DNA of 64,000 nucleotides from Coriaria nepalensis (Eukaryota > Streptophyta > Magnoliopsida > Cucurbitales > Coriariaceae). Of the stretch, positions 1 through 12,200 are shown piece after piece. A model generated the notes under the pieces. It was not told where the DNA came from. It did not search any database and saw only the letters and a list, made by a program, of their open reading frames with translations. The DNA lies in the NCBI GenBank assembly GCA_027186245.1, contig CP114481.1, positions 35,557,501-35,621,500 on the forward strand. The letters run 5' to 3'. Numbering within the stretch: the stretch's first letter is position 1; the number at the start of each line of letters is the position of its first letter. A program made the translations under genes and the position numbers.

Positions 1-514
1 ACTATTTTTGCACTACAAATGCAAGTTTTGTGCATAACTTGCACATGATCAATGCAAGGAAACTGTGCATTCGTTTAACCTTAAAATCATTTCAATGTGT
101 CTTTTCAAGTCAATAACTTATTTCAAAGCAAGTCGAAAGAATTCTATTTTTTCACTACAAATGCAAGTTTTGGGCATAACTTGCAAATGATCAATGCAAG
201 GAAAGTGTGCATTCGTTTAACCTTAAAATCATTTCAATGAGTCATTGCAAGTCAATAACTTATTTCAAAGCAAGTCGAACGAATTCTATTTTTGCACTAC
301 AACCACAAGTTTTGTGCATAACTTGCAAATGATCAATGCAAGGAAAGTGTGCATTCGTTTAACCTTTAAATCATTTCAGAGTGTTATTACAAGTCAATAA
401 CTTATTTCAAAGCAAGTCGAACGAATTCTTTGTTTGCACAACAAACAGAAGTTTTGTGCATAACTTGCAAATGATCAATGCAAGGAAAGTGTGCATTCGT
501 TTAACCGTAAAATC

Positions 515-2928
515 ATTTCAATGAGTCATTTCAAGTCGATATCTTATTTCAAAGTAATTCGAACGAGCACTATTTTTGCACTACAAATGCAAGTTTTGTG
601 CATAACTTCCACATGATCAATGCAAGGAAACTGTGCATTCGTTTAACCTTAAAATCATTTCAATGTGTCTTTTCAAGTCAATAACTTATTTCGAAGCAAG
701 TCGAAAGAATTCTATTTTTTCACTACAAATGCAAGTTTTGGGCATAACTTGCAAATGATCAATGCAAGGAAAGTGTGCATTCGTTTAACCTTAAAATCAT
801 TTCAATGAGTCATTTCAAGTCAATAACTTATTTCAAAGCAAGTCGAACGAATTCTATTTTTGCACTACAACCACAAGTTTTCTGCATAACTTGCAAATGA
901 TCAATGCAAGGAAAGTGTGCATTCGTTTAACCTTTAAATCATTTCAATGAGTCATTTCAATTCAATAACTTATTTCAAAGCAAGACGAACAAATTCTATT
1001 TTTGCACTACAAACACAAGTTTTGTGCATAACTTGCAAATGATCAATGCAAGGAAAGTGTGCATTCGTTTAACCTTTAAATCATTTCAATGAGTCATTTC
1101 AAGTCAATAACTTATTTCAAAGCAAGTCGAACAAATTCTATTTTTGCACTACAAACACAAGTTTTGTGCATAACTTGCAAATGATCAATGCAAGGAAAGT
1201 GTGCATTCGTTTAACCTTTAAATCATTTCAATGAGTCATTTCAAGTCAATAACTTATTTCAAAGCAAGTCGAACAAATTCTATTTTTGCACTACAAACAC
1301 AAGTTCTGTGCATAACTTGCAAATGATCAAAGCAAGGAAAGTGTGCATTCGTTTAACCTTTAAATCATTTCAGAGAGTCATTACAAGTCAGTAACTTATT
1401 TCAAAGCAAGTCGAACGAATTCTATTTTTGCACTACAAACACAAGTTCTGTGCATAACTTGCAAATGATCAAAGCAGGGAAAGTGTGCATTCGTTTAACC
1501 TTTAAATCAGTTCAGAATGTCATTACAAGTCAATAACTTATTTCAAAGCAAGTCGAACGAATTCTATTTTTTCACTACAAACATAAGTTTTGTGCATAAC
1601 TTGCAGATGATCAATGCAAGGAAAGTGTGCATTCGTTTAACCTTAAAATCAATTCAATGAGTCATTTCAAGTCAATAACTTATTTCAAAGCAAGTCGAAT
1701 GAATTCTATTTTTGCACTACAAACACAAGTTTTCTGCATAACTTGCAAATGATCAATGGAAGGAAAGTGTGCATTAGTTTAACCTTAAAATCATTTCAAT
1801 GAGTCATTTTAAGTCGATATCTTATTTCAAAGTAATTCAAACGAGCACTATTTTTGCTCTACAAATGCAAGTTTTGTGCACAACTTGCACATGATCAATG
1901 CAGGGAAACTGTGCATTTGTTTAACATTAAGATCATTTCAATGTGTCTTTTCAAGTCAATAACTTATTTCAAAGCAAGTCGAACGAATTCTATTTTTGCA
2001 CTACAAACAGAAGTTTTTTGCATAACTTGCAAATGATCAATGCAAGGAAAGTGTGCATTCGTTTAACCTTTAAATCATTTCAATGAGTCATTTCAAGTCG
2101 ATATCTTATTTCAAAGCAAGTCGAACGAATTCTATTTTTGCACAACAAACAGAAGTTTTGTGCATAACTTGCAAATGATCAATGCAAGGAAAGTGTGCAT
2201 TCGTTTAACCTTAAAATCAATTCAATGAGTCATTTCAGGTCAATAACTTATTTCAAAGCAAGTCGAACGAATTCTTTGTTTGCACAACAAACAGAAGTTT
2301 TGTGCATAACTTGCAAATGATCAATGCAAGGAAAGTGTGCATTCGTTTAACCGTAAAATCATTTCAATGAGTCATTTCAAGTCGATATCTTATTTCAAAG
2401 TAATTCGAACGAGCACTATTTTTGCACTACAAATGCAAGTTTTGTGCATAACTTGCACATGATCAATGCAAGGAAACTGTGCATTCGTTCAACCATAAAA
2501 TCATTTCAATGTGTCTTTTCAAGTCAATAACTTATTTCAAAGCAAGTCGAAAGAATTCTATTTTTTCACTACAAATGCAAGTTTTGGGCATAACTTGCAA
2601 ATGATCAATGCAAGGAAACTGTGCATTCGTTTAACCTTAAAATCATTTCAATGTGTCTTTTCAAGTCAATAACTTATTTCAAAGCAAGTCGAAAGAATTC
2701 TATTTTTTCACTACAAATGCAAGTTTTGGGCATAACTTGCAAATGATCAATGCAAGGAAAGTGTGCATTCGTTTAACCTTTAAATCATTTCAATGTGTCA
2801 TTTCAAGTCAATAACTTATTTCAAAGCAAGTCGAACGAATTCTATTTTAGCACAACAAACAAAAGTTTTGTGCATAACCTCCAAATGTTCAATGCAAGGA
2901 AAGTGTTCATTCGTTTAACCTTAAAATC
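515..2928. repeat. Block B, copy 1 (17 monomers)
   Basis: Nested inside block A copy 1. Sequence from about 515 onward reappears 2414 bp later (exactly 17 monomers), with shared variants such as AACTTCCACATGATC (606 and 3020) and CTACAACCACAAGTTTTC. Past the 5-monomer duplication C the offset becomes 3124 bp (22 monomers), seen for example in the TTGCTCTAC unit at about 1851 and 4975 and the TTTTAGCACAAC unit at 2842 and 5966. The same arrangement exists in block A copy 2 at about 9742-12155. Confidence 0.85.
538..543. other. EcoRV site marking the unit before a GAGCAC monomer
   Basis: The change from TCAATAACTT to TCGATATCTT creates GATATC here, 27 bases before the GAGCAC unit start at 565. 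The same association is seen at 8487-8492 before 8514 and at many other places, so it is a useful physical marker of the subfamily boundary. It is not absolute: in several copies (around 21551, 24106, 26517) the unit before GAGCAC reads AATATCTT without the EcoRV site. Confidence 0.8.
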
Positions 2929-3187
2929 ATTTCAATGAGTCATTTCAAGTCGATATCTTATTTCAAAGTAATTCGAACGAGCACTATTTTTGCACTACAA
3001 ATGCAAGTTTTGTGCATAACTTCCACATGATCAATGCAAGGAAACTGTGCATTCGTTTAACCTTAAAATCATTTCAATGTGTCTTTTCAAGTCAATAACT
3101 TATTTCGAAGCAAGTCGAAAGAATTCTATTTTTTCACTACAAATGCAAGTTTTGGGCATAACTTGCAAATGATCAATGCAAGGAAAG

Positions 3188-3897
3188 TGTGCATTCGTTT
3201 AACCTTAAAATCATTTCAATGAGTCATTTCAAGTCAATAACTTATTTCAAAGCAAGTCGAACGAATTCTATTTTTGCACTACAACCACAAGTTTTCTGCA
3301 TAACTTGCAAATGATCAATGCAAGGAAAGTGTGCATTCGTTTAACCTTTAAATCATTTCAATGAGTCATTTCAATTCAATAACTTATTTCAAAGCAAGAC
3401 GAACAAATTCTATTTTTGCACTACAAACACAAGTTTTGTGCATAACTTGCAAATGATCAATGCAAGGAAAGTGTGCATTCGTTTAACCTTTAAATCATTT
3501 CAATGAGTCGTTTCAAGTCAATAACTTATTTCAAAGCAAGTCGAACAAATTCTATTTTTGCACTACAAACACAAGTTTTGTGCATAACTTGCAAATGATG
3601 AATGCAAGGAAAGTGTGCATTCGTTTAACCTTTAAATCATTTCAATGAGTCATTTCAAGTCAATAACTTATTTCAAAGCAAGTCGAACAAATTTTATTTT
3701 TGCACTACAAACACAAGTTCTGTGCATAACTTGCAAATGATCAAAGCAAGGAAAGTGTGCATTCGTTTAACCTTTAAATCATTTCAGAGAGTCATTACAA
3801 GTCAGTAACTTATTTCAAAGCAAGTCGAACGAATTCTATTTTTGCACTACAAACACAAGTTCTGTGCATAACTTGCAAATGATCAAAGCAAGGAAAG
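3188..3897. repeat. Block C, copy 1 (710 bp, 5 monomers)
   Basis: The first of two adjacent 710-bp copies. Diagnostic variants repeated exactly 710 bp later include CTACAACCACAAGTTTTC (3280), CAAGACGAACAAATTC (about 3396), GAGTCGTTTCAAG (about 3506), AATGATGAATGC (about 3594) and GAACAAATTTTATT (about 3686). Homology to the left stops near 3187. The same pair occurs in block A copy 2 from about 12415. Confidence 0.88.
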
Positions 3898-4607
3898 TGT
3901 GCATTCGTTTAACCTTAAAATCATTTCAATGAGTCATTTCAAGTCAATAACTTATTTCAAAGCAAGTCGAACGAATTCTATTTTTGCACTACAACCACAA
4001 GTTTTCTGCATAACTTGCAAATGATCAATGCAAGGAAAGTGTGCATTCGTTTAACCTTTAAATCATTTCAATGAGTCATTTCAATTCAATAACTTATTTC
4101 AAAGCAAGACGAACAAATTCTATTTTTGCACTACAAACACAAGTTTTGTGCATAACTTGCAAATGATCAATGCAAGGAAAGTGTGCATTCGTTTAACCTT
4201 TAAATCATTTCAATGAGTCGTTTCAAGTCAATAACTTATTTCAAAGCAAGTCGAACAAATTCTATTTTTGCACTACAAACACAAGTTTTGTGCATAACTT
4301 GCAAATGATGAATGCAAGGAAAGTGTGCATTCGTTTAACCTTTAAATCATTTCAATGAGTCATTTCAAGTCAATAACTTATTTCAAAGCAAGTCGAACAA
4401 ATTTTATTTTTGCACTACAAACACAAGTTCTGTGCATAACTTGCAAATGATCAAAGCAAGGAAAGTGTGCATTCGTTTAACCTTTAAATCATTTCAGAGA
4501 GTCATTACAAGTCAGTAACTTATTTCAAAGCAAGTCGAACGAATTCTATTTTTGCACTACAAACACAAGTTCTGTGCATAACTTGCAAATGATCAAAGCA
4601 AGGAAAG
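3898..4607. repeat. Block C, copy 2 (710 bp, 5 monomers)
   Basis: Direct tandem partner of 3188-3897 with the same chain of private variants; agreement continues to about 4626, where AACCTTTAAA replaces AACCTTAAAA. This is a textbook product of one unequal exchange displaced by five monomers. Because it is shared by both block A copies, it predates the 9.2 kb duplication. Confidence 0.88.
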
Positions 4608-7600
4608 TGTGCATTCGTTTAACCTTTAAATCATTTCAGAGTGTCATTACAAGTCAATAACTTATTTCAAAGCAAGTCGAACGAATTCTATTTTTGCACT
4701 ACAAACATAAGTTTTGTGCATAACTTGCAGATGATCAATGCAAGGAAAGTGTGCATTCGTTTAACCTTAAAATCAATTCAATGAGTCATTTCAAGTCAAT
4801 AACTTATTTCAAAGCAAGTCGAATGAATTCTATTTTTGCACTACAAACACAAGTTTTCTGAATAACTTGCAAATGATCAATGCAAGGAAAGTGTGCATTC
4901 GTTTAACCTTAAAATCATTTCAATGAGTCATTTCAAGTCGATATCTTATTTCAAAGTAATTCAAACGAGCACTATTTTTGCTCTACAAATGCAAGTTTTG
5001 TGCACAACTTGCACATGATCAATGCAAGGAAACTGTGCATTTGTTTAACATTAAAATCATTTCAATGTGTCTTTTCAAGTCAATAACTTATTTCAAAGCA
5101 AGTCGAACGAATTCTATTTTTGCACTACCAACAGAAGTTTTTTGCATAACTTGCAAATGATCAATGCAAGGAAAGTGTGCATTCGTTTAACCTTTAAATC
5201 ATTTCAATGAGTCATTTCAAGTCGATATCTTATTTCAAAGCAAGTCGAACGAATTCTATTTTTGCACAACAAACAGAAGTTTTGTGCATAACTTGCAAAT
5301 GATCAATGCAAGGAAAGTGTGCATTCGTTTAACCTTAAAATCATTTCAATGAGTCATTTCAGGACGATATCTTATTTCAAAGTAATTCGAACGAGCACTA
5401 TTTTTGCACTACAAATGCAAGTTTTGTGCATAACTTGCACATGATCAATGCAAGGAAACTGTGCATTCGTTTAACCATAAAATCATTTCAATGTGTCTTT
5501 TCAAGTCAATAACTTATTTCAAAGCAAGTCGAAAGAATTCTATTTTTTCACTACAAATGCAAGTTTTGGGCATAACTTGCAAATGATCAATGCAAGGAAA
5601 GTGTGCATTCGTTTAACCTTAAAATCATTTCAGAGTGTTATTACAAGTCAATAACTTATTTCAAAGCAAGTCGAACGAATTCTATTTTTGCACTACAAAC
5701 ATAAGTTTTGTGCATAACTTGCAAATGATCAATGCAAGGAAAGTGTGCATTCGTTTAACCTTTAAATCATTTCAGAGAGTCATTACAAGTCAATAACTTA
5801 TTTCAAAGCAAGTCGAACAAATTCTATTTTTGCACAACAAACAAAAGTTTTGTGCATAACTTGCAAATGATCAATGCAAGGAAAGTGTGCATTCGTTTAA
5901 CCTTTAAATCATTTCAATGTGTCATTTCAAGTCAATAACTTATTTCAAAGCAAGTCGAACGAATTCTATTTTAGCACAACAAACAAAAGTTTTGTGCATA
6001 ACCTCCAAATGATCAATGCAAGGAAAGTGTTCATTCGTTTAACCTTAAAATCATTCCAATGAGTCATATCAAGTCAATAACTTATTTCAAAACAAGTCGA
6101 ACGAATTCTATTTTTGGACTACAAACAGAAGTTTTTTGCATAACTTGCAAATGATCAATGCAAGGAAAGTGTGTATTCGTTTAACCTTTAAATCATTTCA
6201 ATGAGTCATTTCAAGTCAATAACTTATTTCAAAGCAAGTCGAACGAATTCTATTTTTGCACTGCAAACAGAAGTTTTGTGCATAACTTGCGAATGATCGA
6301 TGCAAGGAAAGTGTGCATTCGTTTAACTTAAAATCATTTCAATGAGTCATTTCAAGTCAATAATTTATTTCAAAGCAAGTCGAACGAATTCAATTTTTGC
6401 ACTACAAACACAAGTTTTGTGCATAACTTGCAAATGATCATTGCAAGGAAAGTGTGCATTTGTTTAACGTTAAAATCAATTCAATGAGTCATTTCAAGTC
6501 AATAACTTATTTCAAAGCAAGTCGAACGTATTCTATTTTTGCACTACAGACATAAGTTTTATGCATAACTTGCAAATGATCAATGCAAGGAAAGTGTGCA
6601 TTCGTTTAACCTTAAAATCATTTCAATGAGTCATTTCAAGTCAATAACTTATTTCAAAGCAAGTCGAACGAATTCTATTTTTGGACTACAAACAGAAGTT
6701 TTGTGCGTAACTTGCGAATGATCGATGCAAGGAAAGTGTGCATTCGTTTAACTTAAAATCATTTCAATGAGTCATTTCATGTCAATAGCTTATTTCAAAG
6801 CAAGTCGAACGAATTCTATTTTTGTACCACAAACACAAGTTTCGTGCATAACTTGAAAGTGATCAATGCAAGGAAAGTGTGCATTCGTTTAACCTTAAAA
6901 TCATTTCCATGAATCATTTCAAGTCAATAACTTATTTCAAAGCAAGTCGAACGAATTCAATTTTTGCACTACAAACACAAGTTTTGTGCATAACTTGCAA
7001 ATGATCAATGCAAGGAAAGTGTGCATTCGTTTAACCTTAAAATCATTTCAATGAGACATTTCCAGTCAATAACTTATTTCAAAGCAAGTCGAACGAATTC
7101 TATTTTTGCACTACAAACAGAAGTTTTCTGCATAACTTGCAAATGATCAATGCAAAGAAAGTGTGCATTCGTTTAACCTTTAAATCATTTCAATGAGTCA
7201 TTTCAAGTCAATAACTTATTTCAAAGCAAGTCGAACGAATTCTATTTTTGCACTACAGACAGAAGTCTTTTGCATAACTTGCAAATGATCAATGCAAGGA
7301 AAGTGTGCATTCGTTTAACCTTAAAATCATTTCAATGAGTGATTTCCAGTCAATAACTTATTTCAAAGCAAGTCGAAAGAATTCTATTTTTGCACTACAA
7401 ATGCAAGTTTTGGGCATAACTTGCAAATTATCAATGCAAGGAAAGTGTGCATTCGTTTAACCTTAAAATCATTTCAATGAGTCATTTCAAGTCAATAACT
7501 TATTTCAAAGCAAGTCGAACGAATTATATTTTTGCACAACAAACAAAAGTTTTGTGCATAACTTGCAAATGATCAATGCAAGGAAAGTGTGCATTCGTTT

Positions 7601-8513
7601 AACCTTAAAATCATTTCAATGAGTCATTTCAAGTCAATAACTTATTTCAAAGTAAGTCGAACGAATTCTATTTTTGCACAACAAACAAAAGTTTTGTGCA
7701 TAACTTGCAAATGATCAATGCAAGGAAAGTGTGCATTCGTTTAACCTTAAAATCATTTCAATGAGTCATTTCAAGTCAATAACTTATTTCAAAGTAAGTC
7801 GAACGAATTCTATTTTTGCACAACAAACAGAAGTTTTGTGCATAACTTGCAAATGATCAATGCAAGGAAAGTGTGCATTCGTTTAACCTTAAAATCATTT
7901 CAATGAGTCATTTCAAGTCGATATCTTATTTCAAAGTAATTCGAACGAGCACTATTTTTGCACTACAAATGCAAGTTTTGTGCATAACTTGCACATGATC
8001 AATGCAAGGAAACTGTGCATTCGTTTAACCTTAAAATCATTTCATGTGTCTTTTCAAGTCAATAACTTATTTCAAAGCAAGTCGAAAGAATTCTATTTTT
8101 TCACTACAAATGCAAGTTTTGTGCATAACTTGCAAATGATCAATGCAAGGAAAGTGTGCATTCGTTTAACCTTAAAATCAATTCAATGAGTCATTTCAAG
8201 TCAATAACTTATTTCAAAGTAAGTCGAACGAATTCTATTTTTGCACAACAAACAAAAGTTTTGTGCATAACTTGCAAATGATCAATGCAAGGAAAGTGTG
8301 CATTCGTTTAACCTTAAAATCAATTCAATAAGTCATATCAAGTCAATAACTTATTTCAAAGCAAGTCGAACGAATTCTATTTTTGCACTACAACCACAAG
8401 GTTTCTGCATAACTTGCAAATGATCAATGCAAGGAAAGTGTGCATTCGTTTAACCTTAAAATCATTTCAATGAGTCATTTCAAGTCGATATCTTATTTCA
8501 AAGTAATTCGAAC

Positions 8514-8655
8514 GAGCACTATTTTTGCACTACAAATGCAAGTTTTGTGCATAACTTGCACATGATCAATGCAAGGAAACTGTGCATTCGTTTAACCTTA
8601 AAATCATTTCAATGTGTCTTTTCAAGTCAATAACTTATTTCAAAGCAAGTCGAAA
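8514..8655 (+). repeat. Exemplar monomer, GAGCAC (EcoRI-minus) subfamily
   Basis: This 142-bp unit begins GAGCAC instead of GAATTC, so it lacks the EcoRI site. Several further changes travel with this start: AAATGCAAG at positions 21-29, TTGCACATGATC instead of TTGCAAATGATC, AAACTGTGC instead of AAAGTGTGC, and often AATGTGTCTTTT after it. The unit before it usually ends GATATCTTATTTCAAAGTAA, where the normal form is AATAACTTATTTCAAAGCAA. The same haplotype recurs at 565, 1843, 2411, 2979, 4967, 5393 and 7947 and throughout the window, spaced by whole numbers of monomers. Linked diagnostic changes mark it as a true subfamily and not random drift. Confidence 0.9.
8537..8575. other. Triple TGCAAG/CTTGCA/TGCAAG element of the GAGCAC subfamily
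   Basis: In monomers with AAATGCAAG a third arm appears: TGCAAG (8537-8542), CTTGCA (8555-8560), TGCAAG (8570-8575). The middle arm can pair with either outer arm, giving two mutually exclusive hairpins with loops of 12 and 9 bases. The common subfamily has ACACAAG or ACAGAAG in place of the first arm, so it has only the second pairing. The arms are seen directly; any structural or protein-binding role is inferred. Confidence 0.6.
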
Positions 8656-9227
8656 GAATTCTATTTTTTCACTACAAATGCAAGTTTTGGGCATAACTTG
8701 CAAATGATCAATGCAAGGAAAGTGTGCATTCGTTTAACCTTAAAATCATTTCAATGAGTCATTTCAAGTCAATAACTTATTTCAAAGCAAGTCGAACGAA
8801 TTCTATTTTTGCACTACAACCACAAGTTTTGTGCATAACTTGCAAATGATCAATGCCAGGAAAGTGTGCATTCGTTTAACCTTTAAATCATTTCAGAATG
8901 TCATTACAAGTCAATAACTTATTTCAAAGCAAGTCGAACGAATTCTATTTTTGCACTACAAACATAAGTTTTGTGCATAACTTGCAAATGATCAATGCAA
9001 GGAAAGTGTGCATTCGTTTAACCTTAAAATCAATTCAATGAGTCATTTCAAGTCAATAACTTCTTTCAAAGCAAGTCGAACGAATTCTATTTTTGCACTA
9101 CAAAGACAAGTTTTCTGCATAACTTGCAAATGATCAATGCAAGGAAAGTGTGCATTCGTTTAACCTTAAAATCATTTCAATGAGTCATTTCAAGTCGATA
9201 TCTTATTTCAAAGTAATTCGAACGAGC

Positions 9228-12200
9228 ACTATTTTTGCACTACAAATGCAAGTTTTGTGCATAACTTGCACATGATCAATGCAAGGAAACTGTGCATTCG
9301 TTTAACCTTAAAATCATTTCAATGTGTCTTTTCAAGTCAATAACTTATTTCAAAGCAAGTCGAAAGAATTCTATTTTTTCACTACAAATGCAAGTTTTGG
9401 GCATAACTTGCAAATGATCAATGCAAGGAAAGTGTGCATTCGTTTAACCTTAAAATCATTTCAATGAGTCATTGCAAGTCAATAACTTATTTCAAAGCAA
9501 GTCGAACGAATTCTATTTTTGCACTACAACCACAAGTTTTGTGCATAACTTGCAAATGATCAATGCAAGGAAAGTGTGCATTCGTTTAACCTTTAAATCA
9601 TTTCAGAGTGTTATTACAAGTCAATAACTTATTTCAAAGCAAGTCGAACGAATTCTTTGTTTGCACAACAAACAGAAGTTTTGTGCATAACTTGCAAATG
9701 ATCAATGCAAGGAAAGTGTGCATTCGTTTAACCGTAAAATCATTTCAATGAGTCATTTCAAGTCGATATCTTATTTCAAAGTAATTCGAACGAGCACTAT
9801 TTTTGCACTACAAATGCAAGTTTTGTGCATAACTTCCACATGATCAATGCAAGGAAACTGTGCATTCGTTTAACCTTAAAATCATTTCAATGTGTCTTTT
9901 CAAGTCAATAACTTATTTCGAAGCAAGTCGAAAGAATTCTATTTTTTCACTACAAATGCAAGTTTTGGGCATAACTTGCAAATGATCAATGCAAGGAAAG
10001 TGTGCATTCGTTTAACCTTAAAATCATTTCAATGAGTCATTTCAAGTCAATAACTTATTTCAAAGCAAGTCGAACGAATTCTATTTTTGCACTACAACCA
10101 CAAGTTTTCTGCATAACTTGCAAATGATCAATGCAAGGAAAGTGTGCATTCGTTTAACCTTTAAATCATTTCAATGAGTCATTTCAATTCAATAACTTAT
10201 TTCAAAGCAAGACGAACAAATTCTATTTTTGCACTACAAACACAAGTTTTGTGCATAACTTGCAAATGATCAATGCAAGGAAAGTGTGCATTCGTTTAAC
10301 CTTTAAATCATTTCAATGAGTCATTTCAAGTCAATAACTTATTTCAAAGCAAGTCGAACAAATTCTATTTTTGCACTACAAACACAAGTTTTGTGCATAA
10401 CTTGCAAATGATCAATGCAAGGAAAGTGTGCATTCGTTTAACCTTTAAATCATTTCAATGAGTCATTTCAAGTCAATAACTTATTTCAAAGCAAGTCGAA
10501 CAAATTCTATTTTTGCACTACAAACACAAGTTCTGTGCATAACTTGCAAATGATCAAAGCAAGGAAAGTGTGCATTCGTTTAACCTTTAAATCATTTCAG
10601 AGAGTCATTACAAGTCAGTAACTTATTTCAAAGCAAGTCGAACGAATTCTATTTTTGCACTACAAACACAAGTTCTGTGCATAACTTGCAAATGATCAAA
10701 GCAGGGAAAGTGTGCATTCGTTTAACCTTTAAATCAGTTCAGAATGTCATTACAAGTCAATAACTTATTTCAAAGCAAGTCGAACGAATTCTATTTTTTC
10801 ACTACAAACATAAGTTTTGTGCATAACTTGCAGATGATCAATGCAAGGAAAGTGTGCATTCGTTTAACCTTAAAATCAATTCAATGAGTCATTTCAAGTC
10901 AATAACTTATTTCAAAGCAAGTCGAATGAATTCTATTTTTGCACTACAAACACAAGTTTTCTGCATAACTTGCAAATGATCAATGGAAGGAAAGTGTGCA
11001 TTAGTTTAACCTTAAAATCATTTCAATGAGTCATTTTAAGTCGATATCTTATTTCAAAGTAATTCAAACGAGCACTATTTTTGCTCTACAAATGCAAGTT
11101 TTGTGCACAACTTGCACATGATCAATGCAGGGAAACTGTGCATTTGTTTAACATTAAGATCATTTCAATGTGTCTTTTCAAGTCAATAACTTATTTCAAA
11201 GCAAGTCGAACGAATTCTATTTTTGCACTACAAACAGAAGTTTTTTGCATAACTTGCAAATGATCAATGCAAGGAAAGTGTGCATTCGTTTAACCTTTAA
11301 ATCATTTCAATGAGTCATTTCAAGTCGATATCTTATTTCAAAGCAAGTCGAACGAATTCTATTTTTGCACAACAAACAGAAGTTTTGTGCATAACTTGCA
11401 AATGATCAATGCAAGGAAAGTGTGCATTCGTTTAACCTTAAAATCAATTCAATGAGTCATTTCAGGTCAATAACTTATTTCAAAGCAAGTCGAACGAATT
11501 CTTTGTTTGCACAACAAACAGAAGTTTTGTGCATAACTTGCAAATGATCAATGCAAGGAAAGTGTGCATTCGTTTAACCGTAAAATCATTTCAATGAGTC
11601 ATTTCAAGTCGATATCTTATTTCAAAGTAATTCGAACGAGCACTATTTTTGCACTACAAATGCAAGTTTTGTGCATAACTTGCACATGATCAATGCAAGG
11701 AAACTGTGCATTCGTTCAACCATAAAATCATTTCAATGTGTCTTTTCAAGTCAATAACTTATTTCAAAGCAAGTCGAAAGAATTCTATTTTTTCACTACA
11801 AATGCAAGTTTTGGGCATAACTTGCAAATGATCAATGCAAGGAAACTGTGCATTCGTTTAACCTTAAAATCATTTCAATGTGTCTTTTCAAGTCAATAAC
11901 TTATTTCAAAGCAAGTCGAAAGAATTCTATTTTTTCACTACAAATGCAAGTTTTGGGCATAACTTGCAAATGATCAATGCAAGGAAAGTGTGCATTCGTT
12001 TAACCTTTAAATCATTTCAATGTGTCATTTCAAGTCAATAACTTATTTCAAAGCAAGTCGAACGAATTCTATTTTAGCACAACAAACAAAAGTTTTGTGC
12101 ATAACCTCCAAATGTTCAATGCAAGGAAAGTGTTCATTCGTTTAACCTTAAAATCATTTCAATGAGTCATTTCAAGTCGATATCTTATTTCAAAGTAATT

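Larger units (their letters stand above)
2929..6052. repeat. Block B, copy 2 (22 monomers, expanded by duplication C)
   Basis: Second copy of block B. It is five monomers longer than copy 1 because of the tandem duplication at about 3188-4607. It differs from copy 1 at scattered bases (for example AATGATGAATGC against AATGATCAATGC) and locally near 5365-5400 against 2240-2410, where a monomer has been gained or lost. Its counterpart in block A copy 2 is about 12156-15279. Confidence 0.82.
1..7525. repeat. Block A, copy 1 (truncated by the window start)
   Basis: This block corresponds to 9228-16752 at a constant offset of 9227 bp (65 monomers minus 3 bp). Private variants are shared at the same offset, such as CATTGCAAG at 243, the TTGCTCTAC unit near 1850 and 4974, AATGTTCAATG near 2885, and CAAGTCTTTTGC-type changes near 7265. 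The only difference I noticed is G at 5505 against C at 14732. The match ends at 7526, where this copy has GAATTATATT and the other GAATTCTATT. The left end is cut by the window. Such identity implies a very recent duplication, or an assembly duplication. Confidence 0.93.
7526..9227. repeat. Block between the A copies (12 monomers)
   Basis: Ordinary satellite monomers with no gene. The segment begins with three similar units reading GCACAACAAACAAAAG or AAACAGAAG, then holds GAGCAC-subfamily units at 7947 and 8514. About 300 bp from 8504 closely matches 9214 onward at offset 710 (5 monomers), so the start of block A copy 2 is itself preceded by a related 5-monomer repeat. The unit near 8041 has a 1-bp deletion (TTTCATGTGTC). 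Confidence 0.85.

Noticed and set aside
1854..2036. 60-codon open frames, with near-identical copies at 4978, 11081 and 14205 and a related one at 19031
   Set aside because: They are read-through of two satellite monomers. As 142 is one more than a multiple of three, each successive unit is read in another frame, so no frame can be maintained by the repeat. Copies exist because the blocks were duplicated. No signal, domain or codon bias is seen.
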